The notes: generated from the letters alone by a model not told the origin. A stretch of DNA of 33,742 bases from Candidatus Methanomethylophilaceae archaeon (GCA_007116915.1 SKHQ01000025.1:1-33742); one strand, 5' to 3'; shown: positions 24,954 through 32,661, numbered from the stretch's first letter. Program-made: numbers and translations.

Positions 24954-25934
24954 TCACGTATCGAGGCCGGCTAGGAAACGCAGATCAATGCGCGAGGGGA
25001 TGTCCGGCAAAGAGGATATCCGTCCGAACTCCAGCATGACCTCTGCGGCCATCTCCAGGCTCTGGAGGTCGCTTCCATTGAATCCCACCTCATAATTCTG
25101 CAGCAGGCTGCACATCTCCTGTTCCGCCGCATCGGCAACACCAGTACGTGACGCACAGATGTCCATGGCCTCCGACCAGTTGTCGATGATGAATTGGTTA
25201 CTTCTCATCAATATCTCTATCATGGCGGAGACGGCGGCCGGGTTCCTTTCCATTATCCTCTGGGAGGCCAAAAGGACCATCGGGAATGTCGTTCCCTGCC
25301 CGGAGGAGTTGCCTATCTCATGGACCGCGCTTCCACACAGCCTTTCAGTGGCGATCGCCCAAGGCTCGCTACCGACCATTGCAACTATGCCGTTTTGGTC
25401 CTGGCCTGAAACCCCGCTCTGCATGGCGAGGGGGATGTTGATCGGATCCATGGGGACTAGGATGACCTTACTGGAGTCAACCCCGTTAGCATCCATCCAG
25501 CGCAGGAATGCGCCGTGGGTGCTCGATCCTTGTTGGAGTCCGACCTTCTTTCCCTCCAGGTCTTTGGGCTCTAGGATGTCGGTGTGAGCGATGAAACGAT
25601 GCATGCCTTCGCCGTTGATGAAGCGCGCTACTATCATGGCGCCGTTGTCCTTGGAGATCGTGCTTATGGCCGGGCCGTCGCCCATGGCGGCCATGTCAGC
25701 CGAACCAGTCACAAGGGCCTCGGCCGCCCGTATCCCTCCCGTGACTACAAGAGGTTTTATCCCCGCCTCTTCCAGCATTCCGGTCTCCTTGGCGATGATC
25801 AGGGTCTCGAAGTTCGATTTTTCGCTGAATGCTACCGTGACCGTATCGTCATTGAGCAAAGGCAGCACGACAGCCACTCCGGCGAGGAGGAGTGCGCCCA
25901 CCAGGACCAATGAGAAAATCTGTATCGCTTTCAT
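24954..25934 (-). CDS. ABC transporter substrate-binding protein (NMT1/SsuA-like)
   Basis: Periplasmic-type binding protein of the nitrate/sulfonate/taurine/thiamine-precursor class, 326 residues. An N-terminal hydrophobic segment (about 5-28) acts as signal or anchor; there is no lipobox cysteine. The core begins VTVAFSEKSNFETLIIAKETGMLEEAGI, with GGIRAAEALVTGSADMAAMGDGP near 67-89 and LEGKKVGLQQGSSTHGAFLRWM near 126-147, the usual NMT1/THI5-type fold. The ligand cannot be told from sequence. Its ATPase and permease partners lie upstream on the same strand; gap to the ATPase is 4 nt. Confidence 0.88.
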   Translation of the reverse strand: MKAIQIFSLVLVGALLLAGVAVVLPLLNDDTVTVAFSEKSNFETLIIAKETGMLEEAGIKPLVVTGGIRAAEALVTGSADMAAMGDGPAISTISKDNGAMIVARFINGEGMHRFIAHTDILEPKDLEGKKVGLQQGSSTHGAFLRWMDANGVDSSKVILVPMDPINIPLAMQSGVSGQDQNGIVAMVGSEPWAIATERLCGSAVHEIGNSSGQGTTFPMVLLASQRIMERNPAAVSAMIEILMRSNQFIIDNWSEAMDICASRTGVADAAEQEMCSLLQNYEVGFNGSDLQSLEMAAEVMLEFGRISSLPDIPSRIDLRFLAGLDT

Positions 25935-25938
25935 CGCT

Positions 25939-26724
25939 TCAGTCTCCTATCGTCAACAATTGCACCGGAGCCGCTCCGTTGGCACAGGCGCAGGCCTGTA
26001 GCATGCCGATGATCTCTTCTCTAAGACTCATCATCGATGGGCTGGAAAGGTCACGCGGCCAATCCGCGTCCAATACCCACTCCCTCTCAATCCTGCCCGG
26101 GGATGCGGACATGAGCACCACTCTGGTGCCCAACATCAGGGCCTCGTCTATGTTGTGTGTCACGAAGACCACGGTCTTGGAACCTTCCTTCCACAGTCTA
26201 AGCACATCATTGTCCAGTTTTCTCCTCGTCTGCTCGTCGAGGCTACCGAAGGGCTCATCCATCAACAACAGGTCAGGTCCCATGGCCAACGCGCGGGCTA
26301 TGGCCACACGTTGCTTCATCCCGCCGGAGAGGTCGCTGGGGCGGGAGTTAGCGAATCCGTCCAGACCGACCATCTTCAGGTATTCCATGGCCAGACTCTC
26401 CCTGCCGTTTTTCTCTTGGACGGAGAACATCACGTTCTGAAGGACCGACATCCACGGATAGAGGCTGGGCTCCTGGAAGACCACGCCGCGTTCAGGTGAC
26501 GGGCCGATGACTTTCTTGCCCTTGAACAGCACATCCCCGCGCGTCGGCGACTCGAAACCAGCCAAGAGATTCAAGGTGGTGCTTTTTCCACAACCGCTTG
26601 AGCCTATCAGACACAGGAACTCACCCTCTTTGACATCCAAGTCTATGCCGTTTAGAGCCACTAGACCACGGCCGTTGCGCGGATCGGTGAACACCTTGGA
26701 AACATTCCTCAAGGACGCCAACAT
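25939..26724 (-). CDS. ABC transporter ATP-binding protein (SsuB/TauB-like)
   Basis: ATPase of the importer, 261 residues. Walker A GSSGCGKST is at 41-49, Q-loop in GVVFQEPSLYPWM near 79-91, signature LSGGMKQRVAIARAL near 132-146, Walker B LLLMDEPFGSLD near 152-163 and the switch histidine in VFVTHNID. This is the nitrate/sulfonate/taurine subfamily. The C-terminal 20 or so residues hold QACACANGAAP, an odd cysteine pair outside the normal fold. Follows the permease after 4 nt. Confidence 0.93.
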   Translation of the reverse strand: MLASLRNVSKVFTDPRNGRGLVALNGIDLDVKEGEFLCLIGSSGCGKSTTLNLLAGFESPTRGDVLFKGKKVIGPSPERGVVFQEPSLYPWMSVLQNVMFSVQEKNGRESLAMEYLKMVGLDGFANSRPSDLSGGMKQRVAIARALAMGPDLLLMDEPFGSLDEQTRRKLDNDVLRLWKEGSKTVVFVTHNIDEALMLGTRVVLMSASPGRIEREWVLDADWPRDLSSPSMMSLREEIIGMLQACACANGAAPVQLLTIGD

Positions 26725-26728
26725 CTTT

Positions 26729-27583
26729 TCAGTCCTCCCTATCCAGACCGAGACGGTTCCGTACGCGGTTCTCCATGCTCACGAAGAGCAGTTTCTCAAT
26801 CGTCAGACCGATGATGCATATGGCCATGATGCTCACGAATGAGGCGGTGAAGTCCAGGCTGTAACGGGATTGGTATATCGAGAATCCAAGGCCGAGGGCC
26901 ACACCCACGACCATCTCTGCGGCGATCAAGACTCTCCAACCGTTAGCGAGTCCGATACGCATGCCGTTTATTATGGATAGCGAAGCGGCAGGGAGCAGGA
27001 CCTTCATGAAAAGGGCACTGTCATCCTTCCCTGACATTCTGGCCACTCTTGTGTATACCGCCGGCACCTCACGGATGCCGCCCGCGGTGTTGATCACCAA
27101 CGGCGGTATGGCGGTCATGACGATTATGAAGACGGTGGCTGTCTCACCCAGACCGAATATCAGCATGGCTATGGGTATCCATGCCAGACCGGGTATCATC
27201 TGGAAAACGTACACGGATATCATACCGACGTCGTGGAGTCGGGGCATGGTGCCGAACGCCAGGCCCAGTGCCAGGCCCAGTACGAGGGCGATCAGATACC
27301 CCTGCCCCCATCGTTGTAGGGAGGCGTTGGCATGTGCGAAGATGCTCTCACCATGCACATCCGCGCCCATGATGGCCTGCCAAAAAGCACTCATGGTCTC
27401 CGGAGGGGTGGGGAAAGGGACTCCACGCAGGAACATCATCGCCTCCGCCACGAACCACCATATGAACACCACCACCATGATTCCCAGGAAGGCGTTCCAC
27501 GTCCCTTTGGCCATCAGCCTGGTCGTCTCCGGTCGGAAAACGAACTGTGCCTGGCCGGTGTCCAAAGCTGTCGCCACGGCCAC
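26729..27583 (-). CDS. ABC transporter permease (SsuC/TauC-like)
   Basis: Inner-membrane permease of the same importer, 284 residues with about six membrane helices. The coupling loop EAA-type motif is seen in AGGIREVPAVYTRVARMSGKDDSALFMKVLLPAASLSII, and the C-terminal FTASFVSIMAICIIGLTIEKLL fits the family. The N-terminal 25 residues are soluble. Start is GTG at 27583 with GGAG about 10 nt upstream; this is the first gene of the operon permease-ATPase-binding protein, behind the inverted repeat at 27640-27665. Confidence 0.9.
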   Translation of the reverse strand: MAVATALDTGQAQFVFRPETTRLMAKGTWNAFLGIMVVVFIWWFVAEAMMFLRGVPFPTPPETMSAFWQAIMGADVHGESIFAHANASLQRWGQGYLIALVLGLALGLAFGTMPRLHDVGMISVYVFQMIPGLAWIPIAMLIFGLGETATVFIIVMTAIPPLVINTAGGIREVPAVYTRVARMSGKDDSALFMKVLLPAASLSIINGMRIGLANGWRVLIAAEMVVGVALGLGFSIYQSRYSLDFTASFVSIMAICIIGLTIEKLLFVSMENRVRNRLGLDRED

Positions 27584-27639
27584 GTTGCGGGAATCTCCTC
27601 TGTCCTTCTCGGGAATACAATCACCTGATTATGGATTTG

Positions 27640-27665
27640 ATTAATTGATTTTATTATCAATTAAT
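27640..27665. promoter_or_regulatory. 10-bp perfect inverted repeat at the ABC operon promoter
   Basis: ATTAATTGAT (27640-27649) and ATCAATTAAT (27656-27665) are exact reverse complements separated by 6 nt. The dyad lies 57 nt before the permease start and contains or overlaps the likely TATA element (TAATAAAAT on the minus strand), so it looks like an operator whose binding would block transcription. No regulator gene adjoins it. The remainder of the 181-bp gap up to metK is A/T-rich with a second TATA-like stretch near 27687-27694. Confidence 0.6.
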
Positions 27666-27764
27666 GTTAGTAGATTTCAAAACAAATATTTAATGGCGTC
27701 TGAATAAACTTCAAAGCCTAGGCTGGATAGCGTTGCATACGGAACAATGGAAAGAATAACGGTT

Positions 27765-28952
27765 TTATGCGAACCATTCCCGCATGGAATCGACCAGGTC
27801 CGTCCGCTCCCAGGGCAGATCGAGGTCGCCACGGCCGAAATGCCCGTAACTGGAGGTCTGTCTGTAGATGGGGGCCTGAAGCCCCAGCCTCTTGATTATC
27901 GCGTAAGGCCTCCAATCGAACACCTCGCTGACCATCCTGTTTATCTCGCCCTCGTCGACCTTGGCGGTTCCGAAACAGTCCACCCAGACCGAGACGGGGT
28001 TTGCGATGCCGATGGCGTACGCCACAGCCACTTCACATTTGTCCGCCAGTCCGGCGGCGACGATGTTCTTGGCGACATAGCGGGCGGCATAGGCGCCGGA
28101 CCGGTCGACCTTGCTGGGGTCCTTGCCGGAGAAACAACCTCCTCCCACGCGCCCCACGCCTCCGTAGGTGTCTACGATTATCTTCCTGCCGGTCAGACCG
28201 ACATCGGATTGCGGTCCGCCGATGACGAAACGGCCGGTCGGATTGATGTAGTAGCGGGTCTCAGGACCGACCATGTCGGCAGGTATTACCTCTGAAATCA
28301 CCTTGTCGAGTATGTCCCTGCGTATCTGCTCATGGGTCACGCAGTCACGGTGCTGTGCTGATACGACCACGGTCTCCACACCGACCGGGTCGCCGTTCAG
28401 ATACTTGACCGTCACCTGCGCCTTACCGTCGGGACGGAGGTAGTCGATCAAACCCTCTTTCCGCACATCGGTGAGTCTGCGCGTTAGTTTGTGAGCCAAA
28501 AGCACGGGCAATGGCATCATCTCAGCCGTCTCGTTGCTGGCATAGCCATACATCATGCCCTGGTCCCCGGCGCCCATGGTGTTCGCCTCGTTCTCACCGG
28601 GCATGGACCTCTCCTCCTCGGAGCAACCCACGCCCAGGGCTATGTCGGGTGACTGTTCTTTGAGCAGCACATGGATCTCGCAACCATCGGCGCTGAATCC
28701 CACATCGTGGTCATCATAACCCATTTCGCGCAGCGTCTCCCTGACGATGGAATCCACATCAACATCGGCCTTGGAACTGATCTCCCCCAGGACGAACACC
28801 TTGTCGGTGGTGACCACAGTCTCACAGGCCACACGGGCTTCCGGATCCTGTGCCAGATGAGCGTCGAGGACTGCATCCGATATCCGATCGCATACCTTGT
28901 CAGGGTGGCCCTCTGTCACCGACTCCGAGCTTATGAGATAATGGGAATCCAT
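27765..28952 (-). CDS. metK: S-adenosylmethionine synthetase, bacterial type
   Basis: Makes SAM from methionine and ATP. This is the bacterial/eukaryotic family, not the distinct archaeal enzyme: HYLISSESVTEGHPDKVCDRISDAVLDAHL at the start (ATP-binding GHPDK), GAGDQGMMYGYA near 122-133, GGPQSDVGLTGRKIIVDTYGGVGRVGGGCFSGKDPSKVDRSGAYAARY near 226-273. The frame is open to 29018, but ATG at 28952 gives 395 residues, the family length, and fits the TATA element near 28983. Stop is TAA. Divergent from peroxiredoxin across 137 bp. Confidence 0.95.
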   Translation of the reverse strand: MDSHYLISSESVTEGHPDKVCDRISDAVLDAHLAQDPEARVACETVVTTDKVFVLGEISSKADVDVDSIVRETLREMGYDDHDVGFSADGCEIHVLLKEQSPDIALGVGCSEEERSMPGENEANTMGAGDQGMMYGYASNETAEMMPLPVLLAHKLTRRLTDVRKEGLIDYLRPDGKAQVTVKYLNGDPVGVETVVVSAQHRDCVTHEQIRRDILDKVISEVIPADMVGPETRYYINPTGRFVIGGPQSDVGLTGRKIIVDTYGGVGRVGGGCFSGKDPSKVDRSGAYAARYVAKNIVAAGLADKCEVAVAYAIGIANPVSVWVDCFGTAKVDEGEINRMVSEVFDWRPYAIIKRLGLQAPIYRQTSSYGHFGRGDLDLPWERTDLVDSMREWFA

Positions 28953-28977
28953 TTTTATCATCCACGAATCAGGTCCA

Positions 28978-28988
28978 TGATATTTGAT
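28978..28988 (-). promoter_or_regulatory. TATA-like promoter of metK
   Basis: ATCAAATATCA on the minus strand is centred about 31 nt before the ATG at 28952, so the leader is very short. It lies inside the longer open frame that reaches 29018, supporting the shorter start. Confidence 0.45.
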
Positions 28989-29042
28989 AGGAACGCCAGC
29001 TGACGAATTCGATTCCACACGATCCGTTGTGAAATCGACAAT

Positions 29043-29050
29043 GCCATATA
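29043..29050 (+). promoter_or_regulatory. TATA-like promoter of peroxiredoxin gene
   Basis: GCCATATA lies about 43 nt before the ATG at 29090. It would start a leader near 29072 that includes the strong Shine-Dalgarno sequence GGAGG just upstream of the start. Confidence 0.4.
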
Positions 29051-29089
29051 TCGGACAAAATTATCTTAACAGCATATAGGAGGTAAATC

Positions 29090-29746
29090 ATGCATCACGA
29101 TAAGGAACAGAAAAAGGGGATGCCCCTGATAGGGGACAAGTTCCCTACGGTGGAAGTGAAAACGACCCACGGGATTATGAAGCTGCCCGACGCCTACGAG
29201 GGAAAATGGTTCGTGCTCTTCAGCCATCCCGCCGATTTCACTCCGGTTTGCACCACCGAGTTCGTGGCATTCGCCAAGAAAGCGGATGAGTTCAAGGCGC
29301 TAGGCGCGGAGCTCATCGGCCTCTCCATAGACCAGGTGTTCTCTCATATCAAATGGGTGGAGTGGATAGCTGACAATCTGGATGTGGAGATAAATTTCCC
29401 GATCATCGCCGACCACGGTGACTTCTCCAAGGAGATGGGGATGGTCCATCCTGGAAAGGCCAGCAACACCGTTAGAGCGGTGTTCATCATCGATCCCGCG
29501 GGAATCATCAGGCTGATAATCTACTACCCTCAAGAGGTCGGCAGGAACGTCAACGAGGTGCTGAGGGCGCTCAAGGCGCTTGTGACCGCTGACGAGAACA
29601 AGGTCGCCATGCCCGAGAACTGGCCGAACAACGAGTCGCTCTCGCTGGGAAGCAAGGTCATAATCCCTCCCGCCTCCACCGTTGAAGAGGCGAAGAAGCG
29701 CCGCGGCCAGGGTTACGATTGGTGGTTCACCACCAAGGACCTTTAG
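29090..29746 (+). CDS. Peroxiredoxin, 1-Cys Prx6-like
   Basis: Thiol peroxidase that reduces peroxides, 218 residues. The active site FSHPADFTPVCTTEF holds Cys54, the only cysteine in the protein, so it works as a 1-Cys enzyme, needing an external reductant; many archaeal relatives have extra C-terminal cysteines. IDQVFSHIKWVEWI and HPGKASNTVRAVFIIDPAGIIRLIIYYP fit the archaeal Prx6/AhpC2 form, with the extended C-terminal domain NWPNNESLSLGSKVIIPP. Start fixed by the strong GGAGGTAA ribosome site 6 nt upstream. It heads the prx-padR-fetA-fetB strand run. The stop is TAG. Confidence 0.95.
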   Translation: MHHDKEQKKGMPLIGDKFPTVEVKTTHGIMKLPDAYEGKWFVLFSHPADFTPVCTTEFVAFAKKADEFKALGAELIGLSIDQVFSHIKWVEWIADNLDVEINFPIIADHGDFSKEMGMVHPGKASNTVRAVFIIDPAGIIRLIIYYPQEVGRNVNEVLRALKALVTADENKVAMPENWPNNESLSLGSKVIIPPASTVEEAKKRRGQGYDWWFTTKDL

Positions 29747-29758
29747 GTTCGAAATCAA

Positions 29759-29779
29759 ACATTTTTCATTTTTTCTTTA
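29759..29779 (+). terminator. T-rich terminator after peroxiredoxin
   Basis: Runs of T (CATTTTTCATTTTTTCTTT) begin about 13 nt after the peroxiredoxin stop without a hairpin. U-rich tracts commonly end transcription in archaea, so peroxiredoxin is probably a separate unit from padR. Confidence 0.5.
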
Positions 29780-29793
29780 ACATAAGAAACATC

Positions 29794-29828
29794 TTATCGT
29801 AGTTTTACGTTATCGAAAACCGATAACG
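29794..29828. promoter_or_regulatory. Three TTATCG half-sites before padR (candidate PadR operator)
   Basis: TTATCG occurs at 29794-29799 and 29810-29815, and its inverse CGATAA at 29821-29826. The last two lie in an 8-bp perfect inverted repeat, CGTTATCG-AAAAC-CGATAACG (29808-29828), which ends at the base before the padR ATG. Binding there would cover the expected start of a leaderless message. Autoregulation by PadR is inferred. Confidence 0.6.
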
Positions 29829-30131
29829 ATGTATGAGAGAAAGCTGATCATGGGTTTCGTCCGTGTCCATATCCTTCATCACGCAACGTCTCCGGAAGGG
29901 ACGTACGGTCTGTGGATGATACAGGAGCTGAAGCATCACGGCTATCAAATCAGCCCGGGAACTATCTACCCGATCCTTGCCGATATGGAATCAGAGGGCT
30001 TGCTTTCATCATATGAGGAGAAGTCAGGAGGGAGCATCAGGAAAGTGTATAGGGCTACGAAATCTGGACGCTCCGTCCTAGAATCGCTCAAGATTAAAGT
30101 GGAAGAGCTGTACAAGGAGCTGAACGAATGA
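29829..30131 (+). CDS. PadR family transcriptional regulator
   Basis: A 100-residue winged-helix regulator of the PadR family, short form without a long C-terminal domain. The motifs are GTYGLWMIQELKHHGYQISPGTIYPILADMESEGLLSSY (helix-turn-helix and recognition helix, about 27-65), then a wing and a final helix for dimer contacts. PadR proteins often repress neighbouring transporter genes and respond to a ligand. The TGA stop overlaps the start of fetA by ATGA, so it is co-translated with the ABC exporter it probably controls. Confidence 0.92.
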   Translation: MYERKLIMGFVRVHILHHATSPEGTYGLWMIQELKHHGYQISPGTIYPILADMESEGLLSSYEEKSGGSIRKVYRATKSGRSVLESLKIKVEELYKELNE

Positions 30132-30799
30132 ACCTCTATTCACTGCGGGGCGTTGGAAAAGCGCTGTCAGGCCGAACGGTTCTGAATAACGTGGACCTCG
30201 ACATCGTTGCGGGGAGGATAACCTCGTTGGTCGGCCCCTCGGGAAGCGGGAAGAGCACACTGTTGCGACTATTGAACCGTCTGATGGAGCCGGATTCCGG
30301 TCAGTTGACCTATCGCGGTACTGCGATCACATCAAAAGACCCAGTATCCTTGAGGAAGGAGGCGGTACTCGTCCCCCAGGATAGCACGATGTTCCCCGGC
30401 AGCGTCGAGGACAACGTGTGCTATGCAACCCGGATGCACGGGATCACGGATTTCAACCCTGCAGATGCCTTGGAGGCCGCGGGACTATCGACGGGTTATC
30501 TGGAACGTGATGCGGAAAGACTCTCGGGAGGGGAACGCAAACGGGTGGCATTGGCCCGTGCCATTGCATTATCGCCGTATGCTCTCCTACTCGACGAACC
30601 GACGTCAGGCGTCGACCCACGAAGCTCAGATATCATCGAACAGAGCGTCATGCGTATGAGGGACGAAGGAACCACGGTCGTTTGGGTCACCCACGACATA
30701 GAGCAGGCGAAGAGGGTTTCCGATCACATAGTCCACGTAAAGGACGGAGAGGCAGTGATGTCGGATGGCAGGGATTTGCAAGGAGGCGGTGTCTATTGA
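30128..30799 (+). CDS. fetA: ABC transporter ATP-binding protein, FetA-like
   Basis: Stand-alone ATPase of 223 residues. Walker A GPSGSGKST is at 36-44, Q-loop VLVPQDSTMFPGS near 80-92, signature LSGGERKRVALARAIALS, Walker B LLLDEPTSGVD and switch VTHDIEQAKRVSD. With the following UPF0014 permease it forms the FetAB pair, an exporter that lowers cytoplasmic iron in E. coli; a related pair is YbbLM. Overlaps padR by ATGA; the fetB start overlaps its stop. PstB-like phosphate ATPase is the main alternative, but no PstA/C follows. Confidence 0.9.
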   Translation: MNLYSLRGVGKALSGRTVLNNVDLDIVAGRITSLVGPSGSGKSTLLRLLNRLMEPDSGQLTYRGTAITSKDPVSLRKEAVLVPQDSTMFPGSVEDNVCYATRMHGITDFNPADALEAAGLSTGYLERDAERLSGGERKRVALARAIALSPYALLLDEPTSGVDPRSSDIIEQSVMRMRDEGTTVVWVTHDIEQAKRVSDHIVHVKDGEAVMSDGRDLQGGGVY

Positions 30800-31593
30800 A
30801 CCCCGGTTTTGCGCAGACGCCTTGGGAAGGCCTCGTAATCCTCGCATCCGTGTCCATTCTGTTCTTCCTGGTTGTCCTGGTGTCGTCCTGGAAGCGGGTG
30901 GGGATCGGGAAGGATATGACCAAAGGGTTCATAATCGGCGGAGCGCAGCTGGCTTTGGTCTCCATAATATTGATGGCCTTGATCGAATGGGAGGGCGAAG
31001 GTACGATCTGGCTCCCCGCCGCCGCCGTGATGGTCACGGGAATGGCGATCATATCCGCAGCACGTTCTGCGAAGCGCTCACCCGACATGCCCTTCGCATT
31101 CCGCACGACCGCCGCATCCATATCTTTAGGTTCCGTACTCTCGTTATCGGTTTTACTTGTCGCCGACGCGATTCCGCTCCGACCGGAATTCGTGATACCA
31201 TTGGCGGGAATGGCCTTCGGTAACTCGATGGACATATGCTCCCTGACCATGGACCGCATGACCCGTGAGTTCCAAACGGGGCGAGGAATGATTGAGACCA
31301 GATTGTCCTTGGGCGCCACATCGTCCCAGGCGGTGGAGGATATAGACCGCATGGCTATCCGAACGGCGTTGATACCGACCATAGACCGCATGAAGACCCT
31401 GGGCATAATCTTCATCCCCGGTGCCATGGCCGGTCTGATAATGGCCGGGGTTCAACCCCTGGTGGCGGCGCAGTTCCAGTTGGTGATATTCCTGATGATA
31501 GTGGGCGGTGGAGTCATAACGTCGTTGGCAACGGTCACCTTGGCCCGGGAATCGTTCTTCAACGAGAATCATCAACTTCAGGACTGGGTCTGA
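30796..31593 (+). CDS. fetB: UPF0014 family ABC permease, FetB-like
   Basis: Membrane partner of fetA, about seven helices, 265 residues. The family signature is LAGMAFGNSMDICSLTMDRM, followed by LSLGATSSQAVEDIDRMAIRTALIPTIDRMKTLGIIFIPGAMAGLIMAGV, typical of FetB/YbbM. The open frame begins earlier inside fetA, so I set the start at TTG 30796, whose GGTG ribosome site lies 5 nt upstream and which overlaps the fetA TGA as TTGA; this matches the E. coli length of about 260 residues. Ends TGA. In bacteria the pair protects against peroxide by exporting iron. Confidence 0.88.
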   Translation: MNPGFAQTPWEGLVILASVSILFFLVVLVSSWKRVGIGKDMTKGFIIGGAQLALVSIILMALIEWEGEGTIWLPAAAVMVTGMAIISAARSAKRSPDMPFAFRTTAASISLGSVLSLSVLLVADAIPLRPEFVIPLAGMAFGNSMDICSLTMDRMTREFQTGRGMIETRLSLGATSSQAVEDIDRMAIRTALIPTIDRMKTLGIIFIPGAMAGLIMAGVQPLVAAQFQLVIFLMIVGGGVITSLATVTLARESFFNENHQLQDWV

Positions 31594-31604
31594 CGGCCGG
31601 GCCA

Positions 31605-31614
31605 TTTATTTAAA
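31605..31614 (+). promoter_or_regulatory. TATA box of the 31631 membrane protein gene
   Basis: TTTATTTAAA lies about 21 nt before the ATG at 31631, together with a GGTGA ribosome site at 31620-31624. Start of transcription would lie very near the ATG, so either the TATA or the ribosome site is the functional one. Confidence 0.45.
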
Positions 31615-31630
31615 CGGAAGGTGACATTAT

Positions 31631-32125
31631 ATGAGTATGAGTCTGATAGGCCAAGACGACCTGTTCCTGGCGCTTTTCTTCGTTTCCCTACTGTTGGCGG
31701 TGATATCGGTGCCGCGTATGGTGGCAACCGTACGTCACTCCCGCAAGGAGATCGGACGCTATCGTGAGCTCAGGGGGATCAAGGACATCGGCGGACTGCC
31801 CGTCTCCACCTTGGCCAAACAGGAGTGGGAGCGGGCGCGCTCCTCCGTCGGTTATAGTGCTTTGTTGCTGGGGGAGATAGAGAGGCTGAACGACCTCCGA
31901 CCCTCCGTGTTGCAGGCCCAGGCATCGGCACTACTGATGCTGGTTTTGGCGGTCATCCCCGGATTCGAGAGGACGGTCCTGATTTTCGCGTTGGGTCTGG
32001 TGGCCGTGGTGCTGGCATCGTCGGTCTACTCCAGCCGTCTCAGCGAGGGGTATGTCAACGAGTACATGGAAATGCTGAGTGAATTCGATGACTTCACCAA
32101 CGGCAACACTAGCATCTATGGATGA
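31631..32125 (+). CDS. Membrane protein of unknown function
   Basis: A 164-residue protein with three predicted membrane stretches: about 11-31 (LFLALFFVSLLLAVISVPRMV), 95-110 and 114-133 (VLIFALGLVAVVLASSVYSS). Between the first and second lies a cytoplasmic-looking helical region (RHSRKEIGRYRELRGIKDIGGLPVSTLAKQEWERARSSVGYSALLLGEIE). I recognise no family. Both a TATA box and a GGTGA site support it. Confidence 0.6.
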   Translation: MSMSLIGQDDLFLALFFVSLLLAVISVPRMVATVRHSRKEIGRYRELRGIKDIGGLPVSTLAKQEWERARSSVGYSALLLGEIERLNDLRPSVLQAQASALLMLVLAVIPGFERTVLIFALGLVAVVLASSVYSSRLSEGYVNEYMEMLSEFDDFTNGNTSIYG

Positions 32126-32160
32126 GCAAATTATAACCGTCATCACTCATTGGCGGTGAC

Positions 32161-32649
32161 ATGCGTGAAGGCAGACTTGTAAGATTGAACACCACCCGCG
32201 GGGACATAGTCATCCGGGTTTACGACGACATGCCAATCACCGGCGGCAACTTCATCAAGCTGGTGTCCGAAGGTTTCTACGATGGCATCCTGTTCCACCG
32301 TGTTATCAGCGGTTTCATGATCCAAGGGGGAGACCCCACCGGCACCGGCTGCGGCGGTCCGGGCTACAACATCGAGGATGAGTTCGTCAAGGGACACACC
32401 AACACCCGGGGCACAATCGCCATGGCCAACACCGGTCAGCCCAACACGGGCGGCAGCCAATTCTTCATCAACCTGGGCGATAACACCTATCTCGACTGGG
32501 ATGATCAGAGGTATCCCCACATCAAGCACCCTGTGTTCGGGGAGGTCGATGAGGGGATGAACATCGTTGATAAGATCGCTGTCGCACCCACCGGGGCTCA
32601 GGACCGCCCTCTCAACGATATCAAAATAATCAAGGCCGAAGTGCTCTGA
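32161..32649 (+). CDS. Peptidyl-prolyl cis-trans isomerase, cyclophilin type
   Basis: Cytoplasmic proline isomerase, 162 residues with no signal peptide. The core signatures are FHRVISGFMIQGGDPTGTGCGGPGY near 45-69 (catalytic Arg in the FHRV segment) and NTGQPNTGGSQFFINLGD near 90-107. Cyclophilins are uncommon in archaea and are shared with bacteria mainly by mesophilic groups, so acquisition is possible. A GGTGAC ribosome site immediately precedes the ATG. It helps protein folding. Confidence 0.95.
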   Translation: MREGRLVRLNTTRGDIVIRVYDDMPITGGNFIKLVSEGFYDGILFHRVISGFMIQGGDPTGTGCGGPGYNIEDEFVKGHTNTRGTIAMANTGQPNTGGSQFFINLGDNTYLDWDDQRYPHIKHPVFGEVDEGMNIVDKIAVAPTGAQDRPLNDIKIIKAEVL

Positions 32650-32661
32650 ACAGAGAACAGG

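Noticed and set aside
29744..29784. Pyrrolysine readthrough of TAG stops in other genes (peroxiredoxin, zinc ribbon, pok)
   Set aside because: Readthrough would add only 12, 18 and 5 codons respectively before another stop, and the proteins already have full family length or end naturally. Only prs-proS is worth a check.
30687..31427. 246-codon minus-strand open frame
   Set aside because: Antisense to fetB, which has unmistakable family signatures.
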